Part shown: positions 45,148 to 57,500 of the stretch, one piece after another | Layout: every line of letters begins with the position of its first letter | Numbering within the stretch: position 1 is the first letter of the stretch | From: Channallabes apus | Taxonomy: Eukaryota; Chordata; Actinopteri; Siluriformes; Clariidae | Direction of reading: 5' to 3' | DNA length: 64,000 nucleotides | NCBI GenBank assembly: GCA_030522415.1 | Contig: CM060106.1 | Span: 25,737,467-25,801,466 of the forward strand | Program-made: the position numbers and the translations under genes | The notes under the pieces: generated by a model | Database searches by the model: none | What the model was told of the DNA's origin: nothing | What the model saw: only the letters and a program-made list of their open reading frames with translations

Positions 45148-45290
45148 TTGTTTCCATACAAAGCGGAACAAATTAAAGAAAAACAAAAAGTGGTTCTATT
45201 ATGCTGCTCGCTTTCATCATCGTCAAAAATAAACCAAGTAAATATCTCCGAAAGGATTGTATTTGGTTTCTATTTCAACAAAAATTGAAG
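44681..45290. other. Non-coding with microsatellites
   Basis: (CA)n at about 44690-44710, (TG)n at about 44798-44817, (TC)n at 44862-44900 and (CT)n at about 45115-45143. Confidence 0.75.
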
Positions 45291-45480
45291 CTGTTCTGGT
45301 GACTCAATCGGTTAAGCCTACAGTATGTGTTACTGGGTTACCGATCGGAAAGTCTGGGATTTAAGCCCCAGCACTGCCATACTGGGGTGCCGTTTCCTGT
45401 CTGACCCCAGCGTCCTAACTGGGATATGTGAAAAAATTACTTCCCTGTGCTTTAAGGCACATAAATAAATAATTGAACTT
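45291..45480 (+). repeat. tRNA-derived SINE, family S3, diverged
   Basis: Degraded relative of 45656-45901: head ctggtgactcaatcggttaa, a B-box-like segment (gggatttaagcccc), catactggggtgcc, and an A-rich end with ggcacataaataaataa. Confidence 0.55.
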
Positions 45481-45655
45481 TTTTATTTCTCATGGTGACC
45501 CAAGACCTTAATTGGAATTTCACATGGTACAGTATGTTGTTTTTTGTTCACAATCTGAAAGCCATCCTGACTTTCCTCTGGTTCTAGGTCAGTTTCTGTC
45601 CAATACAGAATAGTAAAGACCTACAGTAGGTCCAGAATAATTAAGGTTAGAAGGT

Positions 45656-45901
45656 GAGATGGCTGTGGTGGTTCAATGGTTAAGTCAACTGATCAGAAGG
45701 TCGGCGGTTCAAAGCCCAGCACTGCCTAGTTGCCACTGTTGTACCCTTGAGCACAGCCCTTAACCCTCTCTGGTCCAGGGGCAGACCCTACTGACCCTGC
45801 ACTCTGACCCGTGCTTCCCAACGATCTGAGATATGTGAAGAAAACAATTTCACTGTGTGTACAGTATACTGTACTGTATGTAACAAATAAAGGCTACTGA
45901 T
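45656..45901 (+). repeat. tRNA-derived SINE, family S3
   Basis: tRNA-like head (gtggttcaatggttaagtc; B box cggttcaaagcccagc), middle gttgccactgttgtaccctt and ttaaccctctctggtccagg, then a tail with tttcactgtgtgtacagt and acaaataaaggct. No target duplication identified. Confidence 0.75.
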
Positions 45902-46849
45902 GCTTGTAGAAGACTTTTTACTAATAGGACTGTTTACACTGACTATGTTAATCTAAAAGAGAGCAGGATTGAAGGACAGTCTTCCATTTTCCAAAACTGA
46001 ACAGAGAAACTCTAGTTACTCTTGAATGTCTATTACACATGCTTGAGTGTTTTGTTCTTACAGGTAGTTGGATGTGATGCTACAGGGGAGACTAGGATAT
46101 GACAAATGAAGGGGAAAGATAACTGAAAAAGCCTTTTTTCCCCCCTTGCAATGCTGCTATCTTTTAAAAACAAGAAACAAAACCAAAAGGCTTCTCGTCT
46201 CTGAAGCAGAAGGCCTGGGTTCACATCCCAGCCAAATCCACAAACCCAGCCTTAGTACCAGTTCTCTTCACCAGTCCCAAGTCCCAATAACATGGGAAGG
46301 TTGTATCATAAACTGTGCCAAACATGTGGACCACTCAAAGAAGATGAGGAAGATCAGCCACAACTATCTGTAAAAACAAAGATATTAATGATAGCATGGT
46401 CTGACAGTTCCTGCCCAACTTTATAATGAAAATCAGCTTGAGGTCTACATGGGGATTTTTATTTAAATCACATTATTATGTATTATTGTTTATCTACTTT
46501 AGTTTGATCTAAGGTGCATATTTTACATTTAAACCACCATGACCCTGGACAGACAGAAATTACAGGAAGAATAAAGGAATATTGTACTGTATGTTCATGC
46601 TATTGAGTCACGATAACTTCGTAACTGAACTCTCTCTTGCTCACATTTATGCCACAGTCGTGCCTCACAAAAGTAAAGACCTCCGAATTTTCTTTGTCAC
46701 TTTTTCAAGATCCATTCGGAAAAAAAATATATTATTTGATGTCTATAGCTATACAGGGTTGCTTAGATTCTAGAAAAGCTCACAATGGCACTCTCACACA
46801 AATCAGGTTCATATACTTAATAAAAATAATAATAATTTAGACCTTTGAC
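45902..46849. other. Non-coding, no feature seen
   Basis: A short B-box-like ctgggttcacatcccagcc at about 46213 is isolated and not enough for a SINE call. Confidence 0.5.
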
Positions 46850-47497
46850 TTTTGATATGATCCCCAGAGAGGTGCTTATAAAGGTCATCTTGTTTTGATT
46901 TTAGAATTACAGACCGAACTCTGGTCCTCTGTCCTCTGGACTTTTCTGACTTATCCTGGTGTCCCACTTCTAGTTGGAGATCTCGTCTCATGGAGGCCAC
47001 GTATGGTCGTATGGTCTTCCTGGGATGAGTGTGGTGAATGGGGACGGTTCCACTTGATCTTGTAGATAGTCTTGGCCTCGGCTGAAGCAGACAGCAGATA
47101 CACTAGTTCTGGACTGAAATTCCCACGAACGGTTTGGTACCAGAGCCTCCAATAATGAACATGGACACTATATTAAATTAAACCCCTCTCTTGTTATATA
47201 GAACTTCTAGCCTCATAACACACAGCATGACTGCAGATCAATCCCTGATATCTGTTATCACCCGAATGGGTTCTCTGAGTCTGGTTCCTCTCAAGGTTTC
47301 TTCCTATTGCCATATCGTCACCATCATTCTTGGCTTGTTTATCGGGGACAATCTGATCATTTTGATTTATATCATAATTACTTAGACTTTTTAAACTCAT
47401 TTCCCAAAATTTTTTATTACATTTTTGCTTGTGTAAAGCTGCATTGCGACAATGACCATTGTTCAAAGCGCTATATGAATAAAACTGAATTGAACTA
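46850..47497 (+). repeat. L2-like LINE 3' end (UTR only)
   Basis: Shares with the 3' UTR of the minus-strand LINE at 48080-49100 the phrases gttcctctcaaggtttctt (reverse copy aagaaaccttgagaggaac at about 48277) and tgtaaagctgcattgcgac / cagctttacac, and ends in gaataaaactgaattgaac, related to the attca tail. No ORF2 is included, so it is a 5'-truncated insertion on the plus strand. Confidence 0.75.
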
Positions 47498-48079
47498 CAG
47501 TATTAAGCATTAAGTATTGTTCTTTTGGCCTGCAATCCTCTTGAGTTTTGCGTCCATACTTTGTTATTACAAATAAATTATCATAATACATAAATTACCA
47601 CTTTCTCAAGTTCACTTGAACTTGTTCACAAGTTAATTTTTTCACTGAGCATATAGCATATATATATATAGCATTACATACCATAAACTGTCTTAACATT
47701 CGACCCCCTCTCCTCTTTTAATCAGCTTTGAGATAGACTGATAGTCTGTCATGCATTAAACATATTATTTGAGCTGCTAGCAATCCTACATGAGCCTGGC
47801 TGATTGAATCTCTGTAGTATTTCCAAGAGTAAAATTACTGCATTTAATAAACTCTTACATGGTTTATAACACATCAGTAAAGTCTTACAGCCTATTATAT
47901 TTTAAGCAGCATTTAAATAGTCTTTTATGGTCTTTTTCTGTTCTTATTAAAAATCCAGAACAGTTAGCAGTAAAAAAAAAAAGACTCATTGGAAAGATTC
48001 CTGGAGACTCAATAGATTTCACTGACACATTTTGAAGGAGTTGCAAATGAATTTACAGTACAGCGCTTTTTTTTAATCT
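47498..48079. other. AT-rich non-coding, no feature seen
   Basis: Short AT repeats near 47660. Nothing else recognised. Confidence 0.5.
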
Positions 48080-49360
48080 ATTCAATTCAATTCAATTTTA
48101 TTTGTATAGCGCTTTTAACAATTGTCATTGTCTCAAAGCAGCTTTACACAATCAAAAGAATTATTTGAGTTTGTATGGAATGTGAATGTGTATGAATCAA
48201 AATGGTCAGATTGTCCCTGGTGAGCAAGCCCGAGGGCGACAGTGGCAAGGAAAAACTCCCTGAGATGGTAATAGGAAGAAACCTTGAGAGGAACCAGACT
48301 CAACAGGGAACCCATCCTCATCTGGGTGAAACAGATAGCAGGAAATTATCTGCATTTATACAGTGTGTTAGGTGGCGGCGGTTCACCTATAATAGTTGAT
48401 GTCAATTGATGTTAATATGTAGTCCAGTAGTTATTGGAGACTCAGATAGACTTGTAGAAAGTTCCAGTCCTGAACTATCGAACTGTCAAGTCCTCAGAGA
48501 AACAGCTGCTAACACCAGTCGAGGCCAGAACCGTCTTCTAGGTAGAGAGAATCATCCCAAGACAACCAGACGCATCCCAAAGAGACACACGGGGCATCCA
48601 TGCGACGAGACCTCCAACCAGAAATGGGGCACCAGGATGGATCAGACAGGTCCGGAGGGCAGAGGGAGTCTGGATCACTGGCAGCTCAGGAATGACATGT
48701 AGCTCGACAGAGAGAGAGAGAGAAAGAGAGAAAGGGGGAGACAGGGGGAGAGAGGGAAGAGAAAGAGGGGGAGAAAGAGAAGAAGAGGAGAGATTGCAAT
48801 TAGGTATGGTCACAGTCACAATGTCTAATGTGAATGTATATTTACTGTAGAGTGCAAGCAGGGACTCCGGCAGGACTAACTATGACAGCATAACTAAAAG
48901 GGAGAGCCAGAAGGAAACACAAACATGAGGGGGAACTGAGATGTAAAGCAAACAATCACCTCACAGTCAACAAACCTGAGTGATCAAATGAGAGTGAGGA
49001 AGACAGCATCTAAACATACCAGTTCACCATAATACTCTACGTCCATGAGTCCCCCAGATCTGCTCCTTTACCTAAGGTAAATCTATTTATCAAAATGCTT
49101 GGCTAAATAAATAGGTTTTTAGCCTAGACTTAAACACTGAGACTGTGTCTGAGTCCCGAACACTATTTGGAAGACTATTCCATAATTTTGGGGCTTTGTA
49201 AGAAAAAGCTCTGCCCCCAGCTGTAGTTTTCATAATACGCTGTACTGACAAGCAGCCTGCATCCTTTGACCGAAGTAGGCATGGCGGATCGTAAGACACT
49301 AACAGTTCGCTCAGATACTGCGGCACGAGACCATTTAATGCTTTATATGTCAAGAGTAGT
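48080..49360 (-). mobile_element. L2-like LINE, 3' part
   Basis: The 3' portion of a non-LTR retrotransposon on the minus strand: the end of ORF2 (49090-49360), a 3' UTR with agaaaccttgagaggaacc, and a terminal (attca)n tail at 48080-48100. A GA-rich tract lies at about 48709-48782. The 5' part continues at 63508-64000 beyond a 14.1-kb insertion. Orientation, tail and ORF2 C-terminus match the L2 clade; a clade assignment would need a tree. Confidence 0.85.
49090..49360 (-). pseudogene. LINE ORF2 C-terminal end, split from its 5' part
   Basis: About 90 codons ending the L2-type ORF2: TYKALNGLVPQYLSELLV, a GRAFSYKAPKLWNSLP segment and a C-terminus FKSRLKTYLFSQAF. The reading frame continues upstream on the far side of the C2 insertion (63513-63967), so one gene was cut by that insertion. 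The catalytic RT core lies outside this part. Confidence 0.85.
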
Positions 49361-49777
49361 TGTCGTGAGGATGCAGAACGTGGGCTGTGAAAGTGGACCC
49401 AGTTGCAGGTAGAGAGCGAGAGATCAAAGCCGTGTGATCAGTCGGCGAGGGCGTCGAGCCAAAACGTGAAGCTGAGCCGTGGTCGAGGAGGGGAGAGCAA
49501 GAGATCAAAGCCGTGTGATCAGTCAGCGAGGGCGTCGAGCCAAAACGTGAAGCTGAGCCGTGGTCGAGAAACGAAAGCGAAAGTTCAAAGCCGTTAAATC
49601 CAAGCGTGGCAATAATCCAAATAGTGAGGCGAGGGGAAAAACGAGAGACAAGCGAGATCGGCAACGTGAAAAGTCATGAACAGAAACGCGAGAAAACTAT
49701 GGCCAAAACAACACACAATAATCCAGCGCGAGGCAGCGCGCTGCGCTTCCTTATAAGCTGGGTGAAATCAGCGCCAG
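49361..49777 (-). repeat. C2 3' LTR, U3-truncated
   Basis: Matches the C2 5' LTR from its inner end through U5, R and the TATA region, then passes into integrase sequence near 49777, so about 145 bp of outer U3 is missing. It holds two copies of the approx. 80-bp unit (81 bp apart), one more than the 5' LTR. Confidence 0.9.
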
Positions 49778-50808
49778 AGTACAGTTTACGATGCGTCGTA
49801 GCTGGGACACATGGAAGGTGGGGTGGATGCGTCGCATAGACGATGGGAGTAGGAGACGGACAGCGTACGGGTTGATTATCCTGGTTATTGTGAAGGGTCC
49901 GATGAAAGCTTGCGTGAAAGTGTCTTTAGGGGAATGTCTCTGGTGGCGAGCATGACTCTATCTCCTATGTGATACCTGGGAGTCTTGGAGCGATGACGGT
50001 CCGCCTGTTTCTTGTATAAGCGGGATGCTTGCAGCAGGGATCGTCTGGCTCGTAACCATGTACGTCTGCAGCGGCGGACAAAGTGTTGTGCCGAGGGGAC
50101 CTCTACCTCCTCCTCTTGAGTGGGGAACAGTGGTGGTTGGTAGCCCAGGCAGCACTGGAACGGAGAGAGACCCGTTGAGGCAGATGGTAGGGAGTTGTGA
50201 GCGTACTCGACCCACGGGAGAAACTTACTCCAGGTGCTGGCATCACGAGTAGTCATACACCGGAGGGCGACTTCCATTGCTTGGTTTTTTCGTTCTGTTT
50301 GGCCGATGGATTGGGGATGAAAACCAGAAGATAGGCTAGGAGAGGCTCCGATGAGTTTACAAAAGGCCCCCCAGAAGCGTGAGGTGAATTGAGGGCCACG
50401 GTCTGAAACTATGTCGGTGGGGAGGCCGTGAAGACGAAAAACATGAAGGATCAATTGCTCTGCTGTCTCTTTGGCGGACGGGAGCTTGGGGAGTGGGACT
50501 AGGTGGACGGACTTGGAGAAGCGGTCAACGATGGTCAGGATGCAAGTGTTTCCGTCAGATGAGGGTAGCCCTGTTACAAAGTCCAGCGAAATATGCGACC
50601 AGGGACGGTGAGGTATGGGTAAGGGTCTGAGGAGGCCAGCCGGAGGATGGTTGTTGGGTTTGCAGCGGGTGCAGATGTTGCAGGCTGCCACAAAGCTGGA
50701 GCCATCCTTCCCCATCGTGGACCACCAGAAACGCTGTTGTATGATAAAGAGCATTCGGGCAGAGCCTGGGTGACAGGACAGCTTGGATCCATGACCCCAC
50801 TCCAGGAC
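49778..50808 (-). pseudogene. C2 integrase part
   Basis: Continuation of the C2 pol after the hAT insertion. Motifs: [16 protein letters not shown] and CNICTRC (end of the zinc-binding part), [17 protein letters not shown] and GQTERKNQ (D,D35E core). Against C1 a 10-bp deletion near the C-terminus (about 49907) shifts the frame. No chromodomain is present before the LTR. Where C1 has TGA, C2 keeps TGG. Confidence 0.88.
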
Positions 50809-50869
50809 TAGGGTTGTGTACCGAACACCGGTGCCAATATGGCACCGGTACCTATAGAACTTGTACAGT

Positions 50870-51584
50870 TGTAACGCTCAGAATTATTATTTGAGCTAAT
50901 TACACTAAATCGGGGTCTAAGATCTAAAAACGGGTTAATCGCACTTACTTCCGGTATTGCGCAACCTTCGCGGAGCAAGGAAAGACGGACACAACAACAG
51001 ATTCCAAAACCAAACCCAAGTGTATTATATACAAAAGACAAACAAACAAATGAAGTGAAACGAAAAAACAATATATACAAAATATAAACAAATATGTACA
51101 ATGTCAGTAGTGTGTGCGAGTGTGTGTGTGCGTATGTATGAAAGTCCAAGTCCGTGTTATTGTGAATGTATGGGATGATGAAATGGGGAGATGGCTCGAT
51201 CTCACCGGAGAAAGATGGTAAGTCCGGGAGCTCGAGAAACGGAATGAGAGGGGTATAGTTGCCATCCAGGAAAAGAATAATCCAAGGTAAATAGCTAACT
51301 AGCTCGCTCTCTCTCTCCAAACACAGCGCTGCTTGCTTCATCTCTCCGTCTTCATTGTCATGCCGGTTCCGGCTTTATACCGGCACACGTGACCTGATAG
51401 GTCATCAGGGTTCCCTCGCGGCACAGCTGCGCATGCGCGCGAGAGCTTAACCCCGGAACCAAGGCACCGTTGCCATGGGGAAGAAAATAACCGAAAGGGG
51501 TCAGTTTGTGTGTGCAGGTGAGCAACATTAGATCCTTCCCTTTTCCCCTGCTGTTTAACCGCCCCTTTATGTGGCCGCGCTACA
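50870..51584 (-). repeat. Solo-LTR-like insertion (715 bp)
   Basis: TG..CA ends (tgtaacgctcag and gcgctaca) flanked by a 4-bp duplication, cagt (50866-50869 and 51585-51588). Read on the minus strand it has a TATA box, ggtataaagcc, at about 51372, supporting that orientation. No internal region is left. Recombination between two LTRs of a full element is the likely origin; the family is unknown. Confidence 0.62.
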
Positions 51585-51866
51585 CAGTATGTACCGGACC
51601 GAAACAGAACGCGAATTTCGGTGCCTCATTTCGGTGCCACTTAAATGCCTGAAATGTCGATTGAAATATTTGTTCTCTAGATTCATATATTTTTGTAGAT
51701 TTATAGTTTATTAGATTAAATTAAAGAAATTAAAAGCACAAATCATCCGGAAATGAGAGACCATCCGACATGCGCGTGAATGCAGTAACTAACGTTACAC
51801 TCGCTCTGACGGCAGCTGGCGGTCTACCGATAGCTTGCCATGCTAAATTAAACAACTTTTGTTAAA

Positions 51867-52213
51867 ATGCCTAAAACTAAACGGTCGAAAGTGTGGCTGT
51901 ATTTCACAAGAAAGGATTCCGACACCGCAACGTGCAGCAAATGTTTCACAGTAGTTGCGTGTAAAGGCGGAAACACGTCAAATCTAATGAAACATTCGAG
52001 GGCAGACGGAATAAAGTTAAAAGCAGAATAAATACACGGAATAAAGTTTAAAGCAGAATAAATACACAGAATAAAGTTTAAAGCAGAGGGAGGCACCGTG
52101 TTTTCTTGCGGACAACAGCTGGCGATATCGGTGTGGACGACCCCAGTCCCAGTCATACCAACCGTAGCAAAAAGGAGTCACCGATTATAATGACGACAGC
52201 AGACTTTCCGCAG
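51867..52213 (+). pseudogene. hAT transposase BED-finger exon, broken
   Basis: An ATG at 51867 opens MPKTKRSKVWLYFTRKDSDT, followed by CSKC and, 16 residues later, KH, the first three ligands of a BED zinc finger (C23, C26, H43). The expected final His is absent because the sequence enters a 30-bp unit repeated three times (starting about 52009, 52039, 52069), and a taa in the first unit stops the frame after 54 codons. Similarity to coding sequence resumes to a good splice donor, cag|gttagt, at 52213. The catalytic exon is not found in the hAT. Confidence 0.68.
52009..52093. repeat. 30-bp tandem repeat x3 in the BED exon
   Basis: gaataaagttaaaagcagaa and its two near-identical repeats recur with a 30-bp period; the third is partial. 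The exact 30-bp steps imply replication slippage. Confidence 0.9.
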
Positions 52214-52592
52214 GTTAGTAATAGGCTAATGTAATGTTAATAGCAAAATGCAAATCTTACATTCATGCTAACAAATAGTCAAACGATTTGTAAAATACTA
52301 ATGTAACATGGATTCTGTTTATAATTATGGCTTTCCAGCTAGTACTAGTACACTCTAAAAAATGCTGGGTTGTTTTTTCTACCCAAATGCTGGGTTGCCG
52401 CTGTTGGGTCATTTTTCTGGGTTATTTTCAGAGAGTTGGGTAGTTTTTGTGTAACCCAACTGCTGGGTTGAAGTTTGCTCGGCCCCTCCCCCAAAGTTCA
52501 CCGGTGGATTCAGCGGCTGTGACTCAGCTTTGTGTCTCTTGAGCTCCCACACCGCTGATGACGGTTCATCCTCCTCGGACATTTAAGGGGAA

Positions 52593-53929
52593 ATGGCGTT
52601 AAATACAAGGTCTGTATACACATGTTCACTCACCTAATTCACATATGACTGAAAAATTATTACTATATGTAACATTTATTACTGTTACCGTCTTAAGGTT
52701 ACACACAAACTTTCCGGCTGGTCTGAGGTACTGGATGATAATTTAGCTGAGAATAGCTGCTAGTTAGCCAAATAGCCATTTCTTTCATACACAGGTGGGG
52801 TTAAGATGTGTGAGCTTTTTAGCTTTCTCTGTAGAATGTTTGCAGGGATACGAAGATGGTGAAGTGATGAATGAAAGCTAAACTGTTAACTGTAGTGCTA
52901 GTATGACGCAGGCATTTAGTTAGTTTGCTAGCATTAGCAACCACTTTAGAACTTTATTAATCTCACTGCTTGAGACACTAAAATGCTGGTGTGCAACAAA
53001 ACACTGACCCTCTCACAAATATACAGACCTGCTAACCCTCCCGTTTTTCACTAGCTAGTAATTTACTCTGCGGTCAAATTTCTCCTGCGTTTCTCCCGAG
53101 TTATAACAATATTTTACACCTTTCCCCCTTTGGCAAGTATGCAAATGTATCACCAGTAATAGCATGTAAGCTAACCAGGTAGCTCTCTTTAACCAAAGTT
53201 AAATTAACTATCAGTCAGCGCGCCAACTACAGGAAAAAGTACCACAGCTGAACAGGTAACTACTAGATGGAAGTATTAATATTTTGGTGATTGTAATGTA
53301 CCAGTATGACATCAGCTATGAAATTTTTTCGGTAATTAGCTTAAAATCAATGCAGACCACAATATCAACTAGTCTGACATAAAGAGCTGTATCCTAAAAG
53401 TCATGCTTATTTTGCTGTTTTATGTTTGGTAGTAGCTGTCTCCATGTTTTTGTTTTAGGTTGCCTATACCCTACCTTAATGGGCAGCTTTGTAATTTTTT
53501 AGTATCAATCCTATTTCACACTAAATTAATAGTCTTATTCAGTTTAATCTTTGCTGTTCAACAAAATTTTAACTTTTTCATTTCTTTCTTTCTAAGGTTG
53601 GAACCAACATTGTGGCTGAAGTGTCGAGGCCGTACCCCTACATCCTGACGTTGGGAGATAATGACCAGCGCTGCTCTCAGTAATGTTGTAATGTTTCTAT
53701 GAAATAGCGAGGCCTACCTGAAAAGTCATAGACAGTGTTTGTATGTTAAAATGAGACCAGGGCTGGATAGTTTTGTTCTGCAGAAAAGATATCTTAAGTC
53801 ACAGAGAGATCCTGCTCTGTAGAAGCTGCCTCAGTCTATTTGTGCAATTACTCCATTCTGCCCTTATCAGTAATAGTATAGGAATGATGTCACTGTTGAT
53901 TATCTGTTCTTGTGCTTTTGAAAAATAAA
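52593..53929 (+). other. Possible two-exon mini-gene inside the DNA element
   Basis: An ATG at 52593 (MALNT) is followed at 52609 by a donor-like aag|gtctgt. After about 1 kb a pyrimidine-rich acceptor, tttctttctttctaag, ends at 53596. The downstream part has one frame reading VAEVSRPYPYILTLGDNDQ, closed by taa at 53681, and an AATAAA at 53924. Exon joining puts the second exon in a different frame from that peptide, so it may be a transduplicated host fragment rather than a working gene. I cannot name it. Confidence 0.35.
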
Positions 53930-54129
53930 TGTTTTTTCTAAGAGCATTTAATAGGATGTTGTTTATTGGATATATGTATGGTCTTTTGTAATAGACCAGT
54001 ATATCAAAGTAATTTAACTGTTTAATAGACATGGGTGTTTTTTTTTTTACAGATTCACTGTAAAACATGAAAATAATAATAACCTATTTGTGAGGTAGAA
54101 TTAACCCAACATTCCAGTTAAAATGAACC

Positions 54130-54560
54130 TGTCATGATTGTCAGTCAGGAGGCGGACGCAGATGCAGGCTTTGAACTCAAGAATTGTCTTTATTTATAAT
54201 TAAACTCAAACGAACACAAAAAGGGCATGAAAACCAAAACAAACCAAACTTCAAAACTTCACCAAACAGCTCAACATAAATCTTAGCTTTCTGAAACGTT
54301 AACCAAAAAACCTCAACAGAAATCACGGTGTAAATCGAACGCGGGAGAAAAGACACATTAGGACACGACGGTGGACGGACAAATGACTCTGGGGTTGGCT
54401 GGTATAAATAGAGAGACACACAAGGAGGCACAGGTGCTTTTCATTACTTAATAATGTGAGACATAAACACGCAGACACACTAGGGGGAGACAAAGCGACG
54501 GCTCAGTAGTCCGGGGAACTGGATCTTACTCTCCGAGGCTGTGGTGGCCCAGATGTTACA
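54130..54560 (-). repeat. Family B 3' LTR (431 bp)
   Basis: On the minus strand starts TGTAACATCTGG and ends ATCATGACA. Contains the last 19 codons of gag-pol. Matches 59018-59448. Confidence 0.95.
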
Positions 54561-57500
54561 GCACCCCCCCCTCCAGAACCGGCTTCTGAAGGAAGGCGAG
54601 GGCGTCCCCTACGCGCTGTCGGAGGGAGCGAGGACTCACCTGAGCGATGGATTTGCCGGTGGGCGGGGCGACCCGGTGGACGGGGCGCTGGGCGATCCGG
54701 CCGTGCATGGTGGAAATCCTCAATGAGTTCACGACTCAGAATGTCCCGTGCCGGGACCCAGCTCCGTTCCTCCGGGCCGTAGCCCTCCCACTCAACTAGA
54801 TATTGTAGAGCCCCCCCTCTCCTCCGTGAGTCCAGCAGTTCCTTGACCCTAAACGCTGGGGCACCCTCTATCTCCACAGCCCCGGGGAGTGAAGGTTCCG
54901 CTGCTCCTTCGTCTAATGGGCCCCGGACCACCGGCCTGAGAAGAGAGATATGGAATACAGGGTGGATACGTAGATGTGCAGGAAGTTTTAATTTAAATGA
55001 CACTGGGTTTATTTGCGCTGTGATGGGGAAAGGACCTATGAACCTGGGGGACAGTTTTTTACAGGGGAGATTGAGGCGGAGGTCCCGTGTCGAGAGCCAT
55101 ACTCGATCGCCTACCTGGAGCGGACGACTTTCCCTTCGCCGCCTATCGGCATGTCTTTTGAAACGCTGCACTGCTTGGGAGATCTTGGTGTGTGCGTCCT
55201 CCCATACTTTCTCCGCTCTTTCAAACCACTGGTCCACCATGGGCACATCGGTGGGCGTGGCATCCCATGGACATAGCGGGGGTTGATAACCCAGCACACA
55301 CTGGAACGGCGTTAGGCCGGTAGAGGAGTGGCGCAGGGAGTTTTGTGCGTATTCCGCCCAGGTTAAACAGTCTGCCCATTCGTGTTGTCGGCTGCTGCAG
55401 TATGCCCGAAGATATCTCCCGAGTTCTTGGACAGTCCGCTCTGCCTGTCCATTAGATTCGGGGTGGTAGCCTGACGTTAGGCTAACAGTGGTCCCCAATT
55501 TCTGGAAAAACGCTTTCCAGACCCTGGCGATGAATTGGGGACCACGATCGGAAACAATATCTTCTGGTATGCCATAGCAGCGAAACACAAAAGTGAATAG
55601 GCTTTCCGCCACCTGGAGGGCTGATGGGAGGGCGCGAAACGGGATGAACTTGCACCCCTTTGAAAATCTATCCACTACTACTAGAATAGTGGTGTACCCT
55701 TTCGATACCGGCAGATCTGTGACAAAGTCCACGGCGATGTGGGACCACGGTCTGTTTGGTATTGGCAGGGGAGTTAGTTTTCCAACTGGTAGACTACGTG
55801 GGGTTTTTGTAGTCGCACACACTGCGCAAGACAAAACTACTCTCTTCACGGTTTCCCGCATCTTTGGCCACCAGAACTTTGGTTCTAATTGGTGTAGGGT
55901 TCGTGAGACGCCGGGGTGTCCAGATGCTGGGCTCGTATGAGCCGCGATCGTCACTCGTTCGCGCAGTGGCTCCGGCACGTAGGTTCGACTCGGAGGGCAG
56001 TTCCTAGGCACGGGGTTGGACCGCGCCCACTGAACTATCTCCGACTCGATGTCCCACGCGATCGGAGCCACTACGAGTGAAGATGGCAGAATGGGCTCCG
56101 GAGTTGTAATGAGCTCCGGCGACGGATAATAGCGTGACAGCGCATCCGCTTTTATATTTTTCGAGCCCGGGCGATAAGTAATAATAAATCGGAAACGCGT
56201 GAAGAAGAGCGCCCATCGGGCTTGACGTGAGTTTAACCTTTTTGCGTGTTGGAGGTACTCCAGATTCCTATGATCCGTGAGCACCGTAAATGAATGTTTC
56301 GCCCCCTCCAGCCAGTGTCTCCACTCCTCTAACGCCGCTTTTACTGCTAGCAGCTCTCGGTTACCGATATCATAGTTTCGCTCGGCAGGTGTTAGTTTCC
56401 TAGAAAAGAAAGCGCAGGGATGGAGTTTCTCAGGGTGGCCGTGGCGTTGTGACAGCACCGCCCCTACGCCTACCTCTGATGCATCGACCTCGACTACAAA
56501 GGGCTTCTCTGGGTCCGGTAATTTTAACACAGGGGCGGTTGTGAAAGCAAGTTTTAGACGTTGAAACGCACTTCGCGCTTCCACTGGGAACTCGCAAAGG
56601 CGTTTCGGTTTCCCTTTCAATAGTGAAGTGAGGGGCGCTGCCACCATGCTGTAGCCCCGAATGAACCGCCTATAAAAGTTGGCAAACCCCAAGAATCTCT
56701 GTAGCGCCTTAACTGACGTCGGTTCCGGCCATTGTTGTACCGCCGCGACTTTGGTCGCTTCCATCTCGACCCCCAGTGGCCCTATGCGATAGCCGAGGAA
56801 TGCCACCTCCCTCTGGTGAAAGGCGCATTTCTCTGCCTTCACATAGAGCCCGTGTTTGCGCAGGCGGTGAAGGACGGCAGTTACATGAACAACGTGCTCG
56901 GGATATGACCGTGAATATATCAGGATATCATCCAGGTATATTATGACGAAACGGTTAAACATATCCCGGAACACGTCGTTCATGAACCCCTGAAACACCG
57001 CAGGTGCGTTTACCAGTCCATATGCCATTACGTTGTATTGATAATGCCCAGATGTAGTGCTAAACGCCGTCTTCCATTCATCGCCTTTACGCACACGAAC
57101 AAGGTTATATGCGCTGCGGAGGTCGAGTTTGGTAAAGATGGAAGCTCCTCGGAGTTGGTCGATAGCGGCCGGTACCAGGGGCAGTGGGTGCTTATATTTT
57201 ATTGTTACTGCATTGAGACCTCTATAATCAATACAGGGACGTAAGCCCCCCCCTTTTTTCTCTATGAAAAAAAAACCTGCCGAAGCGGGGGACGTGGACC
57301 TGCTGATGAGCCCCTGCTGGAGTGCCTCACTCACGTATTCCTCCATCGCCCTGGTTTCTGCCACTGACAATGGGTAAACCCGTGAGCAAGGAGGTGCCTT
57401 CCCCGGCAGTAGCTCAATCGCGCAGTCCCACGGGCGGTGGGGGGGAAGTCGTGCAGCTGCCCTAACACTAAACACATCTTTAAACCGCATGTACTCTGAT

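Noticed and set aside
48709..48782. GA-rich tract as a polypurine tract of another LTR element
   Set aside because: It lies within the LINE 3' UTR, with no adjacent LTR start or target duplication.
53460..53648. 62-codon frame crossing the 53596 acceptor
   Set aside because: Most of it is pyrimidine-rich intron-like sequence; only the part after the acceptor may be exonic.
54177..54431. 84-codon minus-strand frame, repeated at 59065-59319
   Set aside because: It is LTR sequence of family B, duplicated with the LTR, with no recognisable domain.
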